DNA of 64,000 nt from Nonomuraea fuscirosea (lineage in GTDB: Bacteria; Actinomycetota; Actinomycetes; Streptosporangiales; Streptosporangiaceae): NCBI RefSeq assembly GCF_003001935.1, contig NZ_PVNG01000023.1, forward strand, positions 62,001 through 126,000, written 5' to 3'. Every line of letters begins with the position of its first letter. Positions within the stretch are counted from its first letter, which is position 1. The position numbers were made by a program, and so were the translations under genes. The notes beneath the pieces are model-generated. The model made no database searches and had not been told where the DNA came from. It saw only the letters and a list, made by a program, of their open reading frames with translations. Of the stretch, positions 1-7,721 are shown one piece after another.

Positions 1-412
1 GGACCGTGCGCTCGCCCCATCCGATCAGCCCGGTCGAGCGCAGCGGCCGCACCCGCGCCCTGGCGGAGCCGGGACGCCCGATCACGCGGGGATCGGCCGG
101 CTGCGTGTCCACGACGCCGACCCTGGTGATGTCCGGCCAGCGGAGGCGGACACGGAAGCCGTGGGAGTCGGTCAGCTCGACGCCGTCGGCGGAGAAGCGG
201 ACGACGGTGCCCGTGGTGAGGCGGCGGTGCTTGCCGGCCAGGACGGCGACCAGCACGCCGGTGGCGAGCGCGCCGATGACGACGCCGAGCGCGGTGTCGT
301 TCGTCAGGATGGCGCCGAGGAGGAGGCAGACGGCGAAGAAGAGCACGAGCGGGGCGATGAACGGAAGCAGGAAGCGCGGGAAGCCGCCCGCGGGAAGACG
401 AAATTCAGCCAT
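1..412 (-). CDS. N-terminal part of a PH-like membrane protein (cut by window start)
   Basis: About 137 residues are visible and the rest lies before the window. The protein begins MAEFRLPAGGFPRFLLPF and has two hydrophobic segments (about residues 14-35 and 41-60) joined by a very short turn. A positively charged stretch (AGKHRRL) and a beta-rich soluble part (VRFSADGVELTDSHGFRVRL) follow. A two-helix hairpin plus a beta domain is typical of small bacterial membrane proteins with a PH-like domain, but no diagnostic motif is visible and the function is unknown. The ATG start is the first good start in this frame. High third-position GC supports coding on this strand. Confidence 0.6.
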   Translation of the reverse strand, partial: MAEFRLPAGGFPRFLLPFIAPLVLFFAVCLLLGAILTNDTALGVVIGALATGVLVAVLAGKHRRLTTGTVVRFSADGVELTDSHGFRVRLRWPDITRVGVVDTQPADPRVIGRPGSARARVRPLRSTGLIGWGERTV

Positions 413-536
413 AAGTGGGGCGCGACTCTACCGGATCCGCCCGAACCGCCCGCCCCCGGGCAAACGGACCCGGATCGACGAGCCCGATCGACGAGCGAGG
501 ATCGGCGACCTCGATCGGCCGGCGGGGAGGCGAGGG

Positions 537-1151
537 CTAGCGGGCGAGCAGGCCGCGGCGGTAGGCCTCGCCGACGGCGGCGGCGCGGTCGCGGACGTCG
601 AGTTTGGCGTAGATGTGCAGCAGGTGCGTCTTCACGCTGGCCTCGCTGATGAGCAGGCCGGCCGCCGCCTCCTTGTTCGTCGCTCCCCCGGCCACCAGCC
701 GCAGCACCTCCAGCTCGCGCTTGCTCAGCTGTCCCCTCGCGGGCCTGCGCAGGTGGTCGGCCAGGCGGCCGGTCACGGCGGGGGCGAGCACGGTCTCGCC
801 CCGGTGGACGGCGTGCACGGCCCGGACCAGTTCCTCCTTCGGGGCGTCCTTGAGCAGGTAGCCGCCGGCCCCCGCTTCGAGCGCGGGCACGACGTCGCCG
901 TCGAACGTGGTGAGGACCAGGATGCGCGGCCCGGTGCCGCTGAGCCGGCGGATGGCGCTCAGCCCGTCGAGGCCGGGCATGCGCAGGTCCATGAGCACGA
1001 CGTCGGGGACGAGCTCGGCGGCCAGCCGCACGGCCTGGTCGCCGTCGGCCGCCTCGCCGACCACCTCCAGGCCGGGCTCGCCGTCGAAGGCGGCGCGCAG
1101 TCCCTCGCGCACGATCGGATGATCGTCGGCTATCAGCAGCCGCAGGGGCAT
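537..1151 (-). CDS. LuxR/NarL-family response regulator
   Basis: A 204-residue two-component response regulator. The receiver domain (about residues 1-120) has the acidic pair in LLIADDHP, the phospho-acceptor Asp in VVLMDLRMPG and the conserved Lys in YLLKDAP. A C-terminal LuxR-type helix-turn-helix (LSKRELEVLRLVAGG through SVKTHLLHIYAKLDV) binds DNA. The ATG at 1151 is chosen because GAGGAGG lies just upstream and because the receiver starts there; a longer in-frame extension has no support. It follows the histidine kinase gene by 109 bases in the same direction, so the two are a pair. The target genes cannot be read from the sequence. Confidence 0.93.
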   Translation of the reverse strand: MPLRLLIADDHPIVREGLRAAFDGEPGLEVVGEAADGDQAVRLAAELVPDVVLMDLRMPGLDGLSAIRRLSGTGPRILVLTTFDGDVVPALEAGAGGYLLKDAPKEELVRAVHAVHRGETVLAPAVTGRLADHLRRPARGQLSKRELEVLRLVAGGATNKEAAAGLLISEASVKTHLLHIYAKLDVRDRAAAVGEAYRRGLLAR

Positions 1152-1260
1152 CGGTCCTCCTCGTCCCGTGGGCGTCGGCTCGGCGGGCATCCGTCCGCAC
1201 CAGGATCTCATCAGCGGCCGGAATCTCGCCCCTGGCCGGAGTGTCGCGCCTGTCGGGATC

Positions 1261-2463
1261 TCACCGCTCACCGTGGCCGGGGAGGGCGGGGACGGCCGTC
1301 GCGACGGTCGTGCCCCGGCCCGGTTCCGACTCGATCTCCAGGGTGCCGCCCACGCCGCGGACGCGCCGGCGCATTCCGTCCAACCCGAAGCCGTCAGTAC
1401 GCTCCTGCGGGGCGAAACCGGTTCCGTCGTCGCGGATGTCCAGCAGGACGAGTTCGTCCGTGTACGAGAGGGTCAGCGCCGTCCTGGTGGCTCCGGCGTG
1501 CTTCGCCACGTTGGCCAGGGACTCCTGGGTGACCCGGAAGAGGACCTTCTCCACGTCGGCGGAGAGCGGCACGGGCTGCCCGGTGACCTCGTACCGGAGC
1601 TCCACCCCGGCGGTGTCGGCCCACGATCTGGCCAGGTGGCCGATCGCGTCCGGCAGCCTGGCCTCCTCCAGCGGCTCGGGCCGCAGGGCGCTCACGGATC
1701 TGCGGGTCTCGGTCAGGCCGCGGCGGGCGAGCTCGGAGGCGCGGTCGAGGTGACGGCCGCGTACGTCGTCCCGGCCGGCGCGGGAGGCCGCGTCGAGCTG
1801 GCCGATCAGGGCGACGAGGTCCTGGGCCAGCGTGTCGTGGATCTCGCCGGCGACCCGGTGCCGCTCGTCGAGCACGCCGGCCCGCCTGGCCTGGTCGAGC
1901 AGCCTGGCGTTGAGGTCGGCGTTCTCGTCCATGGCGGCGCGCAGGCGGGTGACCAGGCGGCGGCGTTTGTCGTGCTCGGCGGAGACGTACCAGCCGGCCA
2001 GGACCAGCGGCAGCGCGACGCCGGCGATCACCGTGAGCAGTGTCGCCCGCGCGCCCGGCGCCGACTGGGTGGTGACGTTGACCAGGGCGGTCAGCGTGAC
2101 GCCCGCCATGATCAGCCGGGCCGGGAGCATGGCGATGGCCAGCGGGTAGCCGATCGAGGCGAAGACGACGAAGGCCGTACTCCGGAACGACAGGGCGGCG
2201 GCGAGCGCGAGCAGCACCAGGTAGTGGGTCACGACGAGCGCGCGGCGCCGGTCGCGGCGCGGGTAGAGCCAGGGGACGGCGGCCAGCCAGACGGCGGCGA
2301 GCAGGACGAGCACCGGCCAGGGCACCGACTGCCAGGGCGGGAACGGCCACTCCGGCGGCGCGGCGGGGACGCCCAGGAGGGCGGCCGCGGTCGCGGAGAT
2401 CGCGAGCAGTGCGTAGGCGAGCGCCGGGTAGACCCAGCGTTCGCGGCCGTCGAGCCAGCTCAT
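1261..2463 (-). CDS. NarL-type sensor histidine kinase (HisKA_3/HATPase)
   Basis: A 400-residue membrane histidine kinase. The first 150 or so residues are a series of hydrophobic segments with short loops and no large extracellular domain, suggesting sensing within or at the membrane. A short coiled linker leads to the dimerisation and phospho-acceptor helix (DERHRVAGEIHDTLAQDL, His near residue 210) of the HisKA_3 class. The HATPase domain follows with an N-box (ESLANVAKHAGATR) and G-boxes (IRDDGTGF, GFGLDGMRRRV). The start is the ATG at 2463 (MSWLDGRERW); a longer upstream reading lacks coding character. The partner regulator gene lies immediately downstream. The signal sensed is unknown. 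Confidence 0.93.
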   Translation of the reverse strand: MSWLDGRERWVYPALAYALLAISATAAALLGVPAAPPEWPFPPWQSVPWPVLVLLAAVWLAAVPWLYPRRDRRRALVVTHYLVLLALAAALSFRSTAFVVFASIGYPLAIAMLPARLIMAGVTLTALVNVTTQSAPGARATLLTVIAGVALPLVLAGWYVSAEHDKRRRLVTRLRAAMDENADLNARLLDQARRAGVLDERHRVAGEIHDTLAQDLVALIGQLDAASRAGRDDVRGRHLDRASELARRGLTETRRSVSALRPEPLEEARLPDAIGHLARSWADTAGVELRYEVTGQPVPLSADVEKVLFRVTQESLANVAKHAGATRTALTLSYTDELVLLDIRDDGTGFAPQERTDGFGLDGMRRRVRGVGGTLEIESEPGRGTTVATAVPALPGHGER

Positions 2464-2572
2464 GGGGTCAAGCCTGGCACGGGGTCCACCGATCGGTTGA
2501 TGGCCGTCGTCGGCCGCATGTCCGCCCCGGCGGGCGATGTGCGCCCCCTGCCTCCGGCGCGAGCATCGAGGC

Positions 2573-3529
2573 ATGAACGAACCGACCCGCAGAGCGGCCC
2601 TCCGGCTCGCCGCCGCCACCGGCGCGGCCGCCACCGCGTCCACCACCATGTCCGTCCTGAGCTCGTCCGCCTCCGCCCAGGGAAAGAGCAGAGAAGTGAC
2701 CACGTACGTCTTCGTGACCGGTTCCAACGGCATGGCCTCGGGCGACGCCGAACTCGTGCTGCGCGGCCACCGCACCGTGGGCGTGAGCCTGCCGGGGCAC
2801 GGCCCCGAGGAGCAGTTCCACGCCGCTTATCAGGCGCCGCAGGACCTCAAGGCGCTCGCCGCGCTCCCCTCCCCCATGGCCGGGGTGACGCTGGACGACT
2901 ACGTGGAGGCCACCGTGAACGTGGTGCGCCGGGCCGCCCGGTACGGCCCGGTCATCCTGGTGGGCGGCAGCCTGGGCGGCTCGACGATCACGAAGGCGGC
3001 CGACGAGGTGCCCGGCCTGATCGACCGGCTGGTCTACGTGGGCGCGTACTGCTGCACGAAGCTGCGGTCGCCGGCCGAGTACCTGGAGACGCCGGAGGGG
3101 AGCACGAGCCTCGGCGCGGCCATCCTGCCGGCCGTCGTCGGCGATCCCGCCGTGCTCAAGGCGATCAGGCTCAACTGGCGCACGAACGACGCGAAGTTCC
3201 TGGCCGCGGCGAAGGCGGCGTTCATGGCGGAGGGGACAGACGGGGAGTTTCTCGCCATGCTCAACTCGTCGCTGCCGGACGAGAGCCTCCAGGTGTCCAG
3301 CGCCGACGCCAGGGGCCGCAAGGACGCCTGGGGACGGGTGCCACGGGTCTACGTCAGGCAGACGCTGGACCGGGTGATCCCGCCGGCGCTGCAGGACCGC
3401 ATGATCAGGGAGGCGGACGAGGCGACGCCGGGCAACCGGTTCGAGGTCTTCTCGGTGAAGGGGCCGCACGCGCCGACGCGGAAGTCGTACCGGCGGATCA
3501 CCGAAATTCTCGCCGGGCTGGCCCGGTAA
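2573..3529 (+). CDS. Secreted alpha/beta hydrolase
   Basis: A 318-residue protein. A twin-arginine-like signal (TRRAALRLAAATGAAATAS) predicts export, probably by Tat. The alpha/beta-hydrolase fold shows an early strand (TYVFVTGSNG), the nucleophile elbow VGGSLGGS with Ser as probable nucleophile, and a late His in VKGPHAP. It resembles the EstC/pyrethroid-hydrolase-like branch that includes salicylate-ester and hydroxynitrile-lyase homologues. The substrate cannot be told from the sequence. The ATG at 2573 opens directly with the signal peptide, which is why it is preferred over an in-frame start 36 bases upstream. The gene is divergent from the two-component pair and convergent with the tRNA-Gln gene. 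Confidence 0.85.
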   Translation: MNEPTRRAALRLAAATGAAATASTTMSVLSSSASAQGKSREVTTYVFVTGSNGMASGDAELVLRGHRTVGVSLPGHGPEEQFHAAYQAPQDLKALAALPSPMAGVTLDDYVEATVNVVRRAARYGPVILVGGSLGGSTITKAADEVPGLIDRLVYVGAYCCTKLRSPAEYLETPEGSTSLGAAILPAVVGDPAVLKAIRLNWRTNDAKFLAAAKAAFMAEGTDGEFLAMLNSSLPDESLQVSSADARGRKDAWGRVPRVYVRQTLDRVIPPALQDRMIREADEATPGNRFEVFSVKGPHAPTRKSYRRITEILAGLAR

Positions 3530-3530
3530 A

Positions 3531-3562
3531 CAAAAACGGACATCTCGCTGAGAGATGTCCGT
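3531..3562 (-). terminator. Intrinsic terminator of the tRNA-Gln gene
   Basis: A perfect 11-bp inverted repeat (acggacatctc at 3536-3546 and its complement at 3552-3562, loop gctga) is followed on the minus strand by five T residues. It sits a few bases past the 3' end of the tRNA on the tRNA's strand. It also separates that transcript from the convergent hydrolase gene. Confidence 0.9.
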
Positions 3563-3569
3563 GTAAATG

Positions 3570-3641
3570 CTGGGGTACCAGGACTCGAACCTAGACTAAC
3601 TGAACCAGAATCAGTCGTGCTGCCAATTACACCATACCCCA
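3570..3641 (-). tRNA. tRNA-Gln (anticodon CTG)
   Basis: A 72-nt cloverleaf can be folded on the minus strand. The acceptor stem is TGGGGTA paired with TACCCCA. The anticodon stem ACTGA/TCAGT encloses the loop TTCTGGT, giving anticodon CTG. The T-arm carries GGTTCGAACC. The first pair (U-A) and discriminator G are usual for tRNA-Gln. CCA is not encoded. In actinobacteria this tRNA is normally charged with Glu by GltX and then amidated by GatCAB; a GltX gene is about 4 kb away. Confidence 0.96.
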
Positions 3642-3807
3642 CCGCTGCGATCTCCTCGCGGAGCGCGCTTGGCGACGTCCGAAAGAATAGCCCAGCTCTG
3701 GGGCTAAGACCAAAACGATTCGCCGACCCGCCGTCCGCCGCTCCCCTCACGTGCCCGGCCGTGCCAAGCTGAAGGGGACAAAACACGCACGTGGAGGAGC
3801 CCAAGCG

Positions 3808-5778
3808 TTGGCTGAGAATCCGTTGTTCGCCCCCAGCGACCTGCCGTACGAGCTGCCGCCCTTCGCCGAGATCCGCGAGGAGCACTACCTGCCGGCCTTC
3901 GAGCGCGGCATGGCCGAGCAGCTGGCCGAGGTCGACGCGATCGCGAGCGGCACCGAGCCGCCGACGTTCGCGAACACGATCGCCGCGCTCGAGCGGTCGG
4001 GCCGGATCCTCGACCGCACGGCCACGGCCTTCTTCACCGTCTCGGCGTCCAACACGACCGACGGCCTCATGGAGATCGAGAAGCGGGTCTCGCCCCAGCT
4101 GACCCGCCACAGCGACGCGATCCGGCTCAACCGGGCCCTGTGGGCCCGGATCAAGCAGGTCACCACGGAGGACGCCGAGGAGGCCTGGCTGCTGGAGAAG
4201 TACCGCGACGACTTCATCAGGGCCGGGGCCGACCTGTCGGAGCCGGAGCAGGACCGGCTGCGCGCGATCAACGAGGAGCTGTCGAAGCTCTCGACGACGT
4301 TCGCGCAGAGCCTGCTCAAGGCGTCCACCGAGTCGGCGCTGCGGGTGACGGACCCGAAGGAGCTCGACGGGTTCGACGAGGCCGAGATCGAGGCGCTGCG
4401 CCAGGACGACGGCACGTACGTGCTGCCGCTGCTCAACTACACCCTCCAGCCGGGCCTGGCCCGGCTGACCGACCGCGACGTGCGCCGCCGCCTCTACGAG
4501 CTGAGCGTCAACCGGGCGCCGGGCAACTTCGAGCTGGCGGTCACGATGGCGACGCTGCGGGCGGAGCGAGCGGCGCTGCTCGGCTTCCCCAGCCACGCCG
4601 CCTACTCGGTCGCCGACCAGACGGCCAAGACCGTCGAGGCGGTCGAGAACATGCTCGGCCAGCTCGTCGGCCCCGCCGTGCGCAACGCCAAGAAGGAGGC
4701 GGAGGCGCTGGCAGAGCAGGCCGGGTTCGCGATCGAGCCGTGGGACTGGTCCTACTACTCCGAGAAGGTGCGCCAGGCCCGCTACGACTTCGACGGCGCG
4801 GCGATGCGGCCGTACTTCGAGCTCGACCGCGTCTACCGCGACGGCGTGTTCTTCGCGGCCACGAAGCTGTACGGGATCACCTTCGCCGAGCGGCCCGACC
4901 TGGGCGGCTACCACCCCGACGTGAGCGTGTTCGAGGTGGCGGACGAGGACGGGACTCCGCTGGGGCTGTTCGTGCTCGACCCGTACGCCAGGCCGGGCAA
5001 GCGCGGCGGCGCGTGGATGAACAACCTGGTCGACCAGTCGATCCTGTTCGGGCAGAAGCCGGTGGTGATCAACAACCTCAACGTGACCAAGCCGGCCTCC
5101 GGGCCGACGCTGCTGACGTACGACGAGGTGAACACGGCCTTCCACGAGTTCGGCCACGCGCTGCACGGGCTGTTCTCGAAGGTGCGCTACCCGCGCGTGT
5201 CCGGCACCAGCGTGCCGCGCGACTTCGTCGAGTACCCGTCGCAGGTCAACGAGATGTGGGTGACCTGGCCCGAGATCCTGGCCAACTACGCCAAGCACCA
5301 CGAGACGGGCGAGCCGATGCCGGCCGAGCTGGTGCAGAAGCTGAAGGCGGCCGAGATGTTCAACCAGGGCTTCCAGACCGTCGAATACCTGGCCGCCACG
5401 CTGCTCGACTGGGCCTGGCACAAGCTGGCCACCGGCGAGACCGTGGCCGACCCCGAGGCGTTCGAGGCGACCGCCCTGGAGGCGGCCGGGATCGCCTTCC
5501 CGCTGGTGCGGCCGCGGTACCGGACCAACTACTTCGCCCACATCTTCACGGGCGGCTACAGCGCCGGCTACTACTCCTACATCTGGAGCGAGGTGCTGGA
5601 CGCGGAGAGCGTGGAGTGGTTCAAGGAGAACGGCGGGCTCACCCGGGCGAACGGCGACCACTTCCGCCGCGAGCTGCTGTCCAGGGGCGGGAGCATCGAC
5701 CCGCTGACGGCCTTCCGCAACTTCCGCGGGCGCGAGGCCACGATCCAGCCGCTGCTGGCCCGCCGCGGCCTCACCTGA
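3808..5778 (+). CDS. dcp: M3-family zinc metallopeptidase (peptidyl-dipeptidase Dcp type)
   Basis: A 656-residue cytoplasmic oligopeptidase of the thimet/Dcp family (about 680 residues is usual). The zinc-binding HExxH motif is in FHEFGHALHGLFS. The third ligand is expected in the helix downstream (FVEYPSQVNEMW). The C-terminal YRTNYFAHIFTGGYSAGYYSY segment is typical of the family's substrate-binding region. I chose the TTG at 3808 because GGAGG lies 10 bases upstream and because the conserved N-terminus (NPLFAPSDLPYELPPF) begins right after it. The more upstream ATG at 3751 has no ribosome-binding site. It probably cleaves short peptides from protein turnover. A strong hairpin follows the stop. 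Confidence 0.93.
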   Translation: MAENPLFAPSDLPYELPPFAEIREEHYLPAFERGMAEQLAEVDAIASGTEPPTFANTIAALERSGRILDRTATAFFTVSASNTTDGLMEIEKRVSPQLTRHSDAIRLNRALWARIKQVTTEDAEEAWLLEKYRDDFIRAGADLSEPEQDRLRAINEELSKLSTTFAQSLLKASTESALRVTDPKELDGFDEAEIEALRQDDGTYVLPLLNYTLQPGLARLTDRDVRRRLYELSVNRAPGNFELAVTMATLRAERAALLGFPSHAAYSVADQTAKTVEAVENMLGQLVGPAVRNAKKEAEALAEQAGFAIEPWDWSYYSEKVRQARYDFDGAAMRPYFELDRVYRDGVFFAATKLYGITFAERPDLGGYHPDVSVFEVADEDGTPLGLFVLDPYARPGKRGGAWMNNLVDQSILFGQKPVVINNLNVTKPASGPTLLTYDEVNTAFHEFGHALHGLFSKVRYPRVSGTSVPRDFVEYPSQVNEMWVTWPEILANYAKHHETGEPMPAELVQKLKAAEMFNQGFQTVEYLAATLLDWAWHKLATGETVADPEAFEATALEAAGIAFPLVRPRYRTNYFAHIFTGGYSAGYYSYIWSEVLDAESVEWFKENGGLTRANGDHFRRELLSRGGSIDPLTAFRNFRGREATIQPLLARRGLT

Positions 5779-5816
5779 GCCGCCGCCCGTACGGGACTCA
5801 CGTGACCGCTGACACC

Positions 5817-5855
5817 CGAGCGGCCCGCCGCGCACGACGCGTGGCGGGCCGCTCG
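5817..5855. terminator. Bidirectional hairpin terminator
   Basis: A perfect 13-bp inverted repeat (cgagcggcccgcc and its complement) with a 13-base loop lies between the convergent M3 peptidase and PadR genes. There is no long U-tract, as is common in high-GC actinobacteria. Confidence 0.75.
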
Positions 5856-5866
5856 CGTTCCGGCGG

Positions 5867-6424
5867 TCAGTGGGGCGCGGCGTCCAGTTCTTCGAGGCGT
5901 TCGCGAAGCCATGCGCGCTCGGCCAGGCTGACGGCGCGGGCGATCTTGAGCATGCCGCGCCGGTACGGGTCCGGCTCGTCCTTCGCCCTGACCGGCCTGC
6001 CGCCCTCGTAGAAGAAGCTCGCCGGGGCCTCCAGGAAGGCCAGCCGGCGGCGCAGCACCGCGGCCTGGTCGGCGGGATCGGGCAGCGCCGACAGAAACGT
6101 GAGCAGGGCGAAGAACCGGCTCTGGTCGCTGATGTCGAGGTCGGCGGGCTCACGCAGCCGCCGCAGCAACTCCTCGCGCCCGGCCGGCGTGATCGTCAGC
6201 ACCTGCCTGCGCGCGGCCGCCGCGCCCGCCTCCTCGTGCCGCTCGACCAGCCCCTTGCCCTCCAGCCGGGAGATGGCCGGATAGAGCGCGCCGTCGCTGA
6301 CCGGGCGCAGGTGGCCGGTCAGCGCCGTGAGCCGCGACTTGAGCTCGTAGCCGTGCATCGGCCGCTCGTGCAGAAACCCCAGGATGGTGAGGCTCAGGTC
6401 ACCGCCGCTTGCCATGGGGTGCAT
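5867..6424 (-). CDS. PadR-family transcriptional regulator (divergent from a MATE gene)
   Basis: A 185-residue PadR regulator. The N-terminal winged helix is clear: LSLTILGFLHERPMHGYELKSRL, the wing SDGALYPAISRLEGKGLVERHEE, and the TPAGREELLRRL transition. The C-terminal Vir-like helical domain forms the dimer. The start could be ATG 6424 or ATG 6415; both follow a GAGG a little upstream. It is divergent from the MATE transporter, with 46 bases or fewer between the starts. By the usual PadR logic it represses both genes until a drug-like ligand binds. That regulatory role is inferred. Confidence 0.9.
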   Translation of the reverse strand: MHPMASGGDLSLTILGFLHERPMHGYELKSRLTALTGHLRPVSDGALYPAISRLEGKGLVERHEEAGAAAARRQVLTITPAGREELLRRLREPADLDISDQSRFFALLTFLSALPDPADQAAVLRRRLAFLEAPASFFYEGGRPVRAKDEPDPYRRGMLKIARAVSLAERAWLRERLEELDAAPH

Positions 6425-6467
6425 CGTAACGCTATACCTCTAAACGATATACATCGAAACGAGGTAA
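6425..6467. promoter_or_regulatory. Candidate PadR operator between padR-like and MATE genes
   Basis: This AT-rich intergenic stretch stands out in a GC-rich genome. It contains TATAC twice (around 6433 and 6449) flanking an imperfect palindrome, plus a GAGG ribosome-binding site on each strand. It must hold both divergent promoters, so a single bound PadR dimer could shut off both genes. Confidence 0.5.
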
Positions 6468-6470
6468 ATG

Positions 6471-7721
6471 ATGATCCGGCTCGCCCTGCCCATCTACGTG
6501 GAGCTGCTCACCGCCGTGGTCGCCGTCGGCCTGATCGACCTGCTCTGGGTGTCCGGGCTGGGCGAGGGGGCCATCGCGGCGGTCACCGTGGGCACCACGG
6601 CCGAATACCTGGCCTACGGGCTGTTCCTGGCCGTTCCGACGGGGATCACCGTGCTGGTGGGCCGCCGCGACGGGCGCGCTCCCCTGGGGCCGGTGATCAG
6701 GACCGGATGGCTGCTGTGGGCGGTCTGCTCCGTGGCCGTCGCCGTGCCGGGCGTGCTGCTGCGCGAGCCGCTGGCGGCGCTGTTCACCGACGATCCGGCG
6801 CTGACGGCGGACTTCTTCCTGATCTCGCTGGGCGGGCTGCCGGTGTACTACGCCCAGACGGTGGTGGACGGCGTGCTCAAGGGCCTGGGCGACACCCGGC
6901 GGCCGATGCGGCACGCGATCATCTGCAACGTGCTGGTGGTCGCGCTGGACCCGCTGTTCATCTTCGGGTTCGGCATGGGCATCCAGGGCGCGGCGCTGGC
7001 CACGGTGATCGCGCGGGCCGTCACGCTGGCGATCGCGCTCCTCCATCTGGTACGCCTGCGCGTCCCCGCCGGGCACGGCCTGACGACCGGCGAGGTGCTC
7101 CGCACCGGGTTCCCCATGTCCGGAGATTTCCTGGCCCGTGCCGTCGTGGGCATGGCGCTGGTGGAGATCGTGGCCGGGTTCGGCACGGCGGAGGTGGCCG
7201 GTTACGGCATCGGGCAGAAGATCATGCTGGCCGGCGTCATGGTCTTCTACGCGTTGCGGCAGGCGGCGATGATCCGTACCGCGCGGTCGGAGGCCGTCAG
7301 GTCACCGCTCCTGCTCGGCCTCGGGTCGGGCGCGGCGGTCGCGCTCGTGCTGAACCTGCTGGCCGCGCCGGTCGCCGGGATGTTCACCGGCGATCCGGCC
7401 GCGGCCGTCTCGTTCCTGCGCTGGATGACGCTCTACCTGGTGCCCTTCGGCGGGCTGATCGCCGTGGGCGGGGTGCTGCAGGCGAGCGGCAGGGGCGGCC
7501 GCCTGCTCGCCGCCACGCTGGCGGGCTTCGCGGTGCAGCTGCCGCTCGCGTACGCGCTGAGCTCTTGGCTCGGCGTCACCGGAGTGTGGCTGTCGATGGC
7601 CGCCGGGGCGTCGATCAGCCTCGCAGCCGCGCCAGCGCGGCGCGCAGGCGCTCCCGCGCCCGCTCACGACCGAGCACCTCGATCGACTCGAACAGCGGCA
7701 GACCCACCGTCCGGCCGGTGA
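6471..7721 (+). CDS. MATE-family multidrug efflux protein with a tail overlapping gltX
   Basis: A membrane protein of about 416 residues with repeated hydrophobic segments and MATE hallmarks: the N-half LPIYVELLTAVVAVGLIDLLWV and AVPTGITVLVGRRDGR, and a second-half repeat with GFPMSGDFLARAVVGMALVEI. MATE proteins export cationic drugs in exchange for Na+ or H+. ATG 6471 is six bases after GAGG and is preferred over ATG 6468. The last 35 residues (AAPARRAGAPAPAHDR onward) are Ala/Pro/Arg-rich, follow the last membrane segment and are encoded entirely antisense to the end of gltX (107-base overlap). The tail is probably dispensable. The divergent PadR gene is its likely regulator. Confidence 0.85.
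   Translation: MIRLALPIYVELLTAVVAVGLIDLLWVSGLGEGAIAAVTVGTTAEYLAYGLFLAVPTGITVLVGRRDGRAPLGPVIRTGWLLWAVCSVAVAVPGVLLREPLAALFTDDPALTADFFLISLGGLPVYYAQTVVDGVLKGLGDTRRPMRHAIICNVLVVALDPLFIFGFGMGIQGAALATVIARAVTLAIALLHLVRLRVPAGHGLTTGEVLRTGFPMSGDFLARAVVGMALVEIVAGFGTAEVAGYGIGQKIMLAGVMVFYALRQAAMIRTARSEAVRSPLLLGLGSGAAVALVLNLLAAPVAGMFTGDPAAAVSFLRWMTLYLVPFGGLIAVGGVLQASGRGGRLLAATLAGFAVQLPLAYALSSWLGVTGVWLSMAAGASISLAAAPARRAGAPAPAHDRAPRSTRTAADPPSGR

Noticed and set aside
3349..6153. A 934-codon open frame on the minus strand across the M3 peptidase gene
   Set aside because: It runs antisense to a clear metallopeptidase, is rich in Arg, Gly and Val typical of mirror frames of GC-rich genes, and has no recognisable domain.
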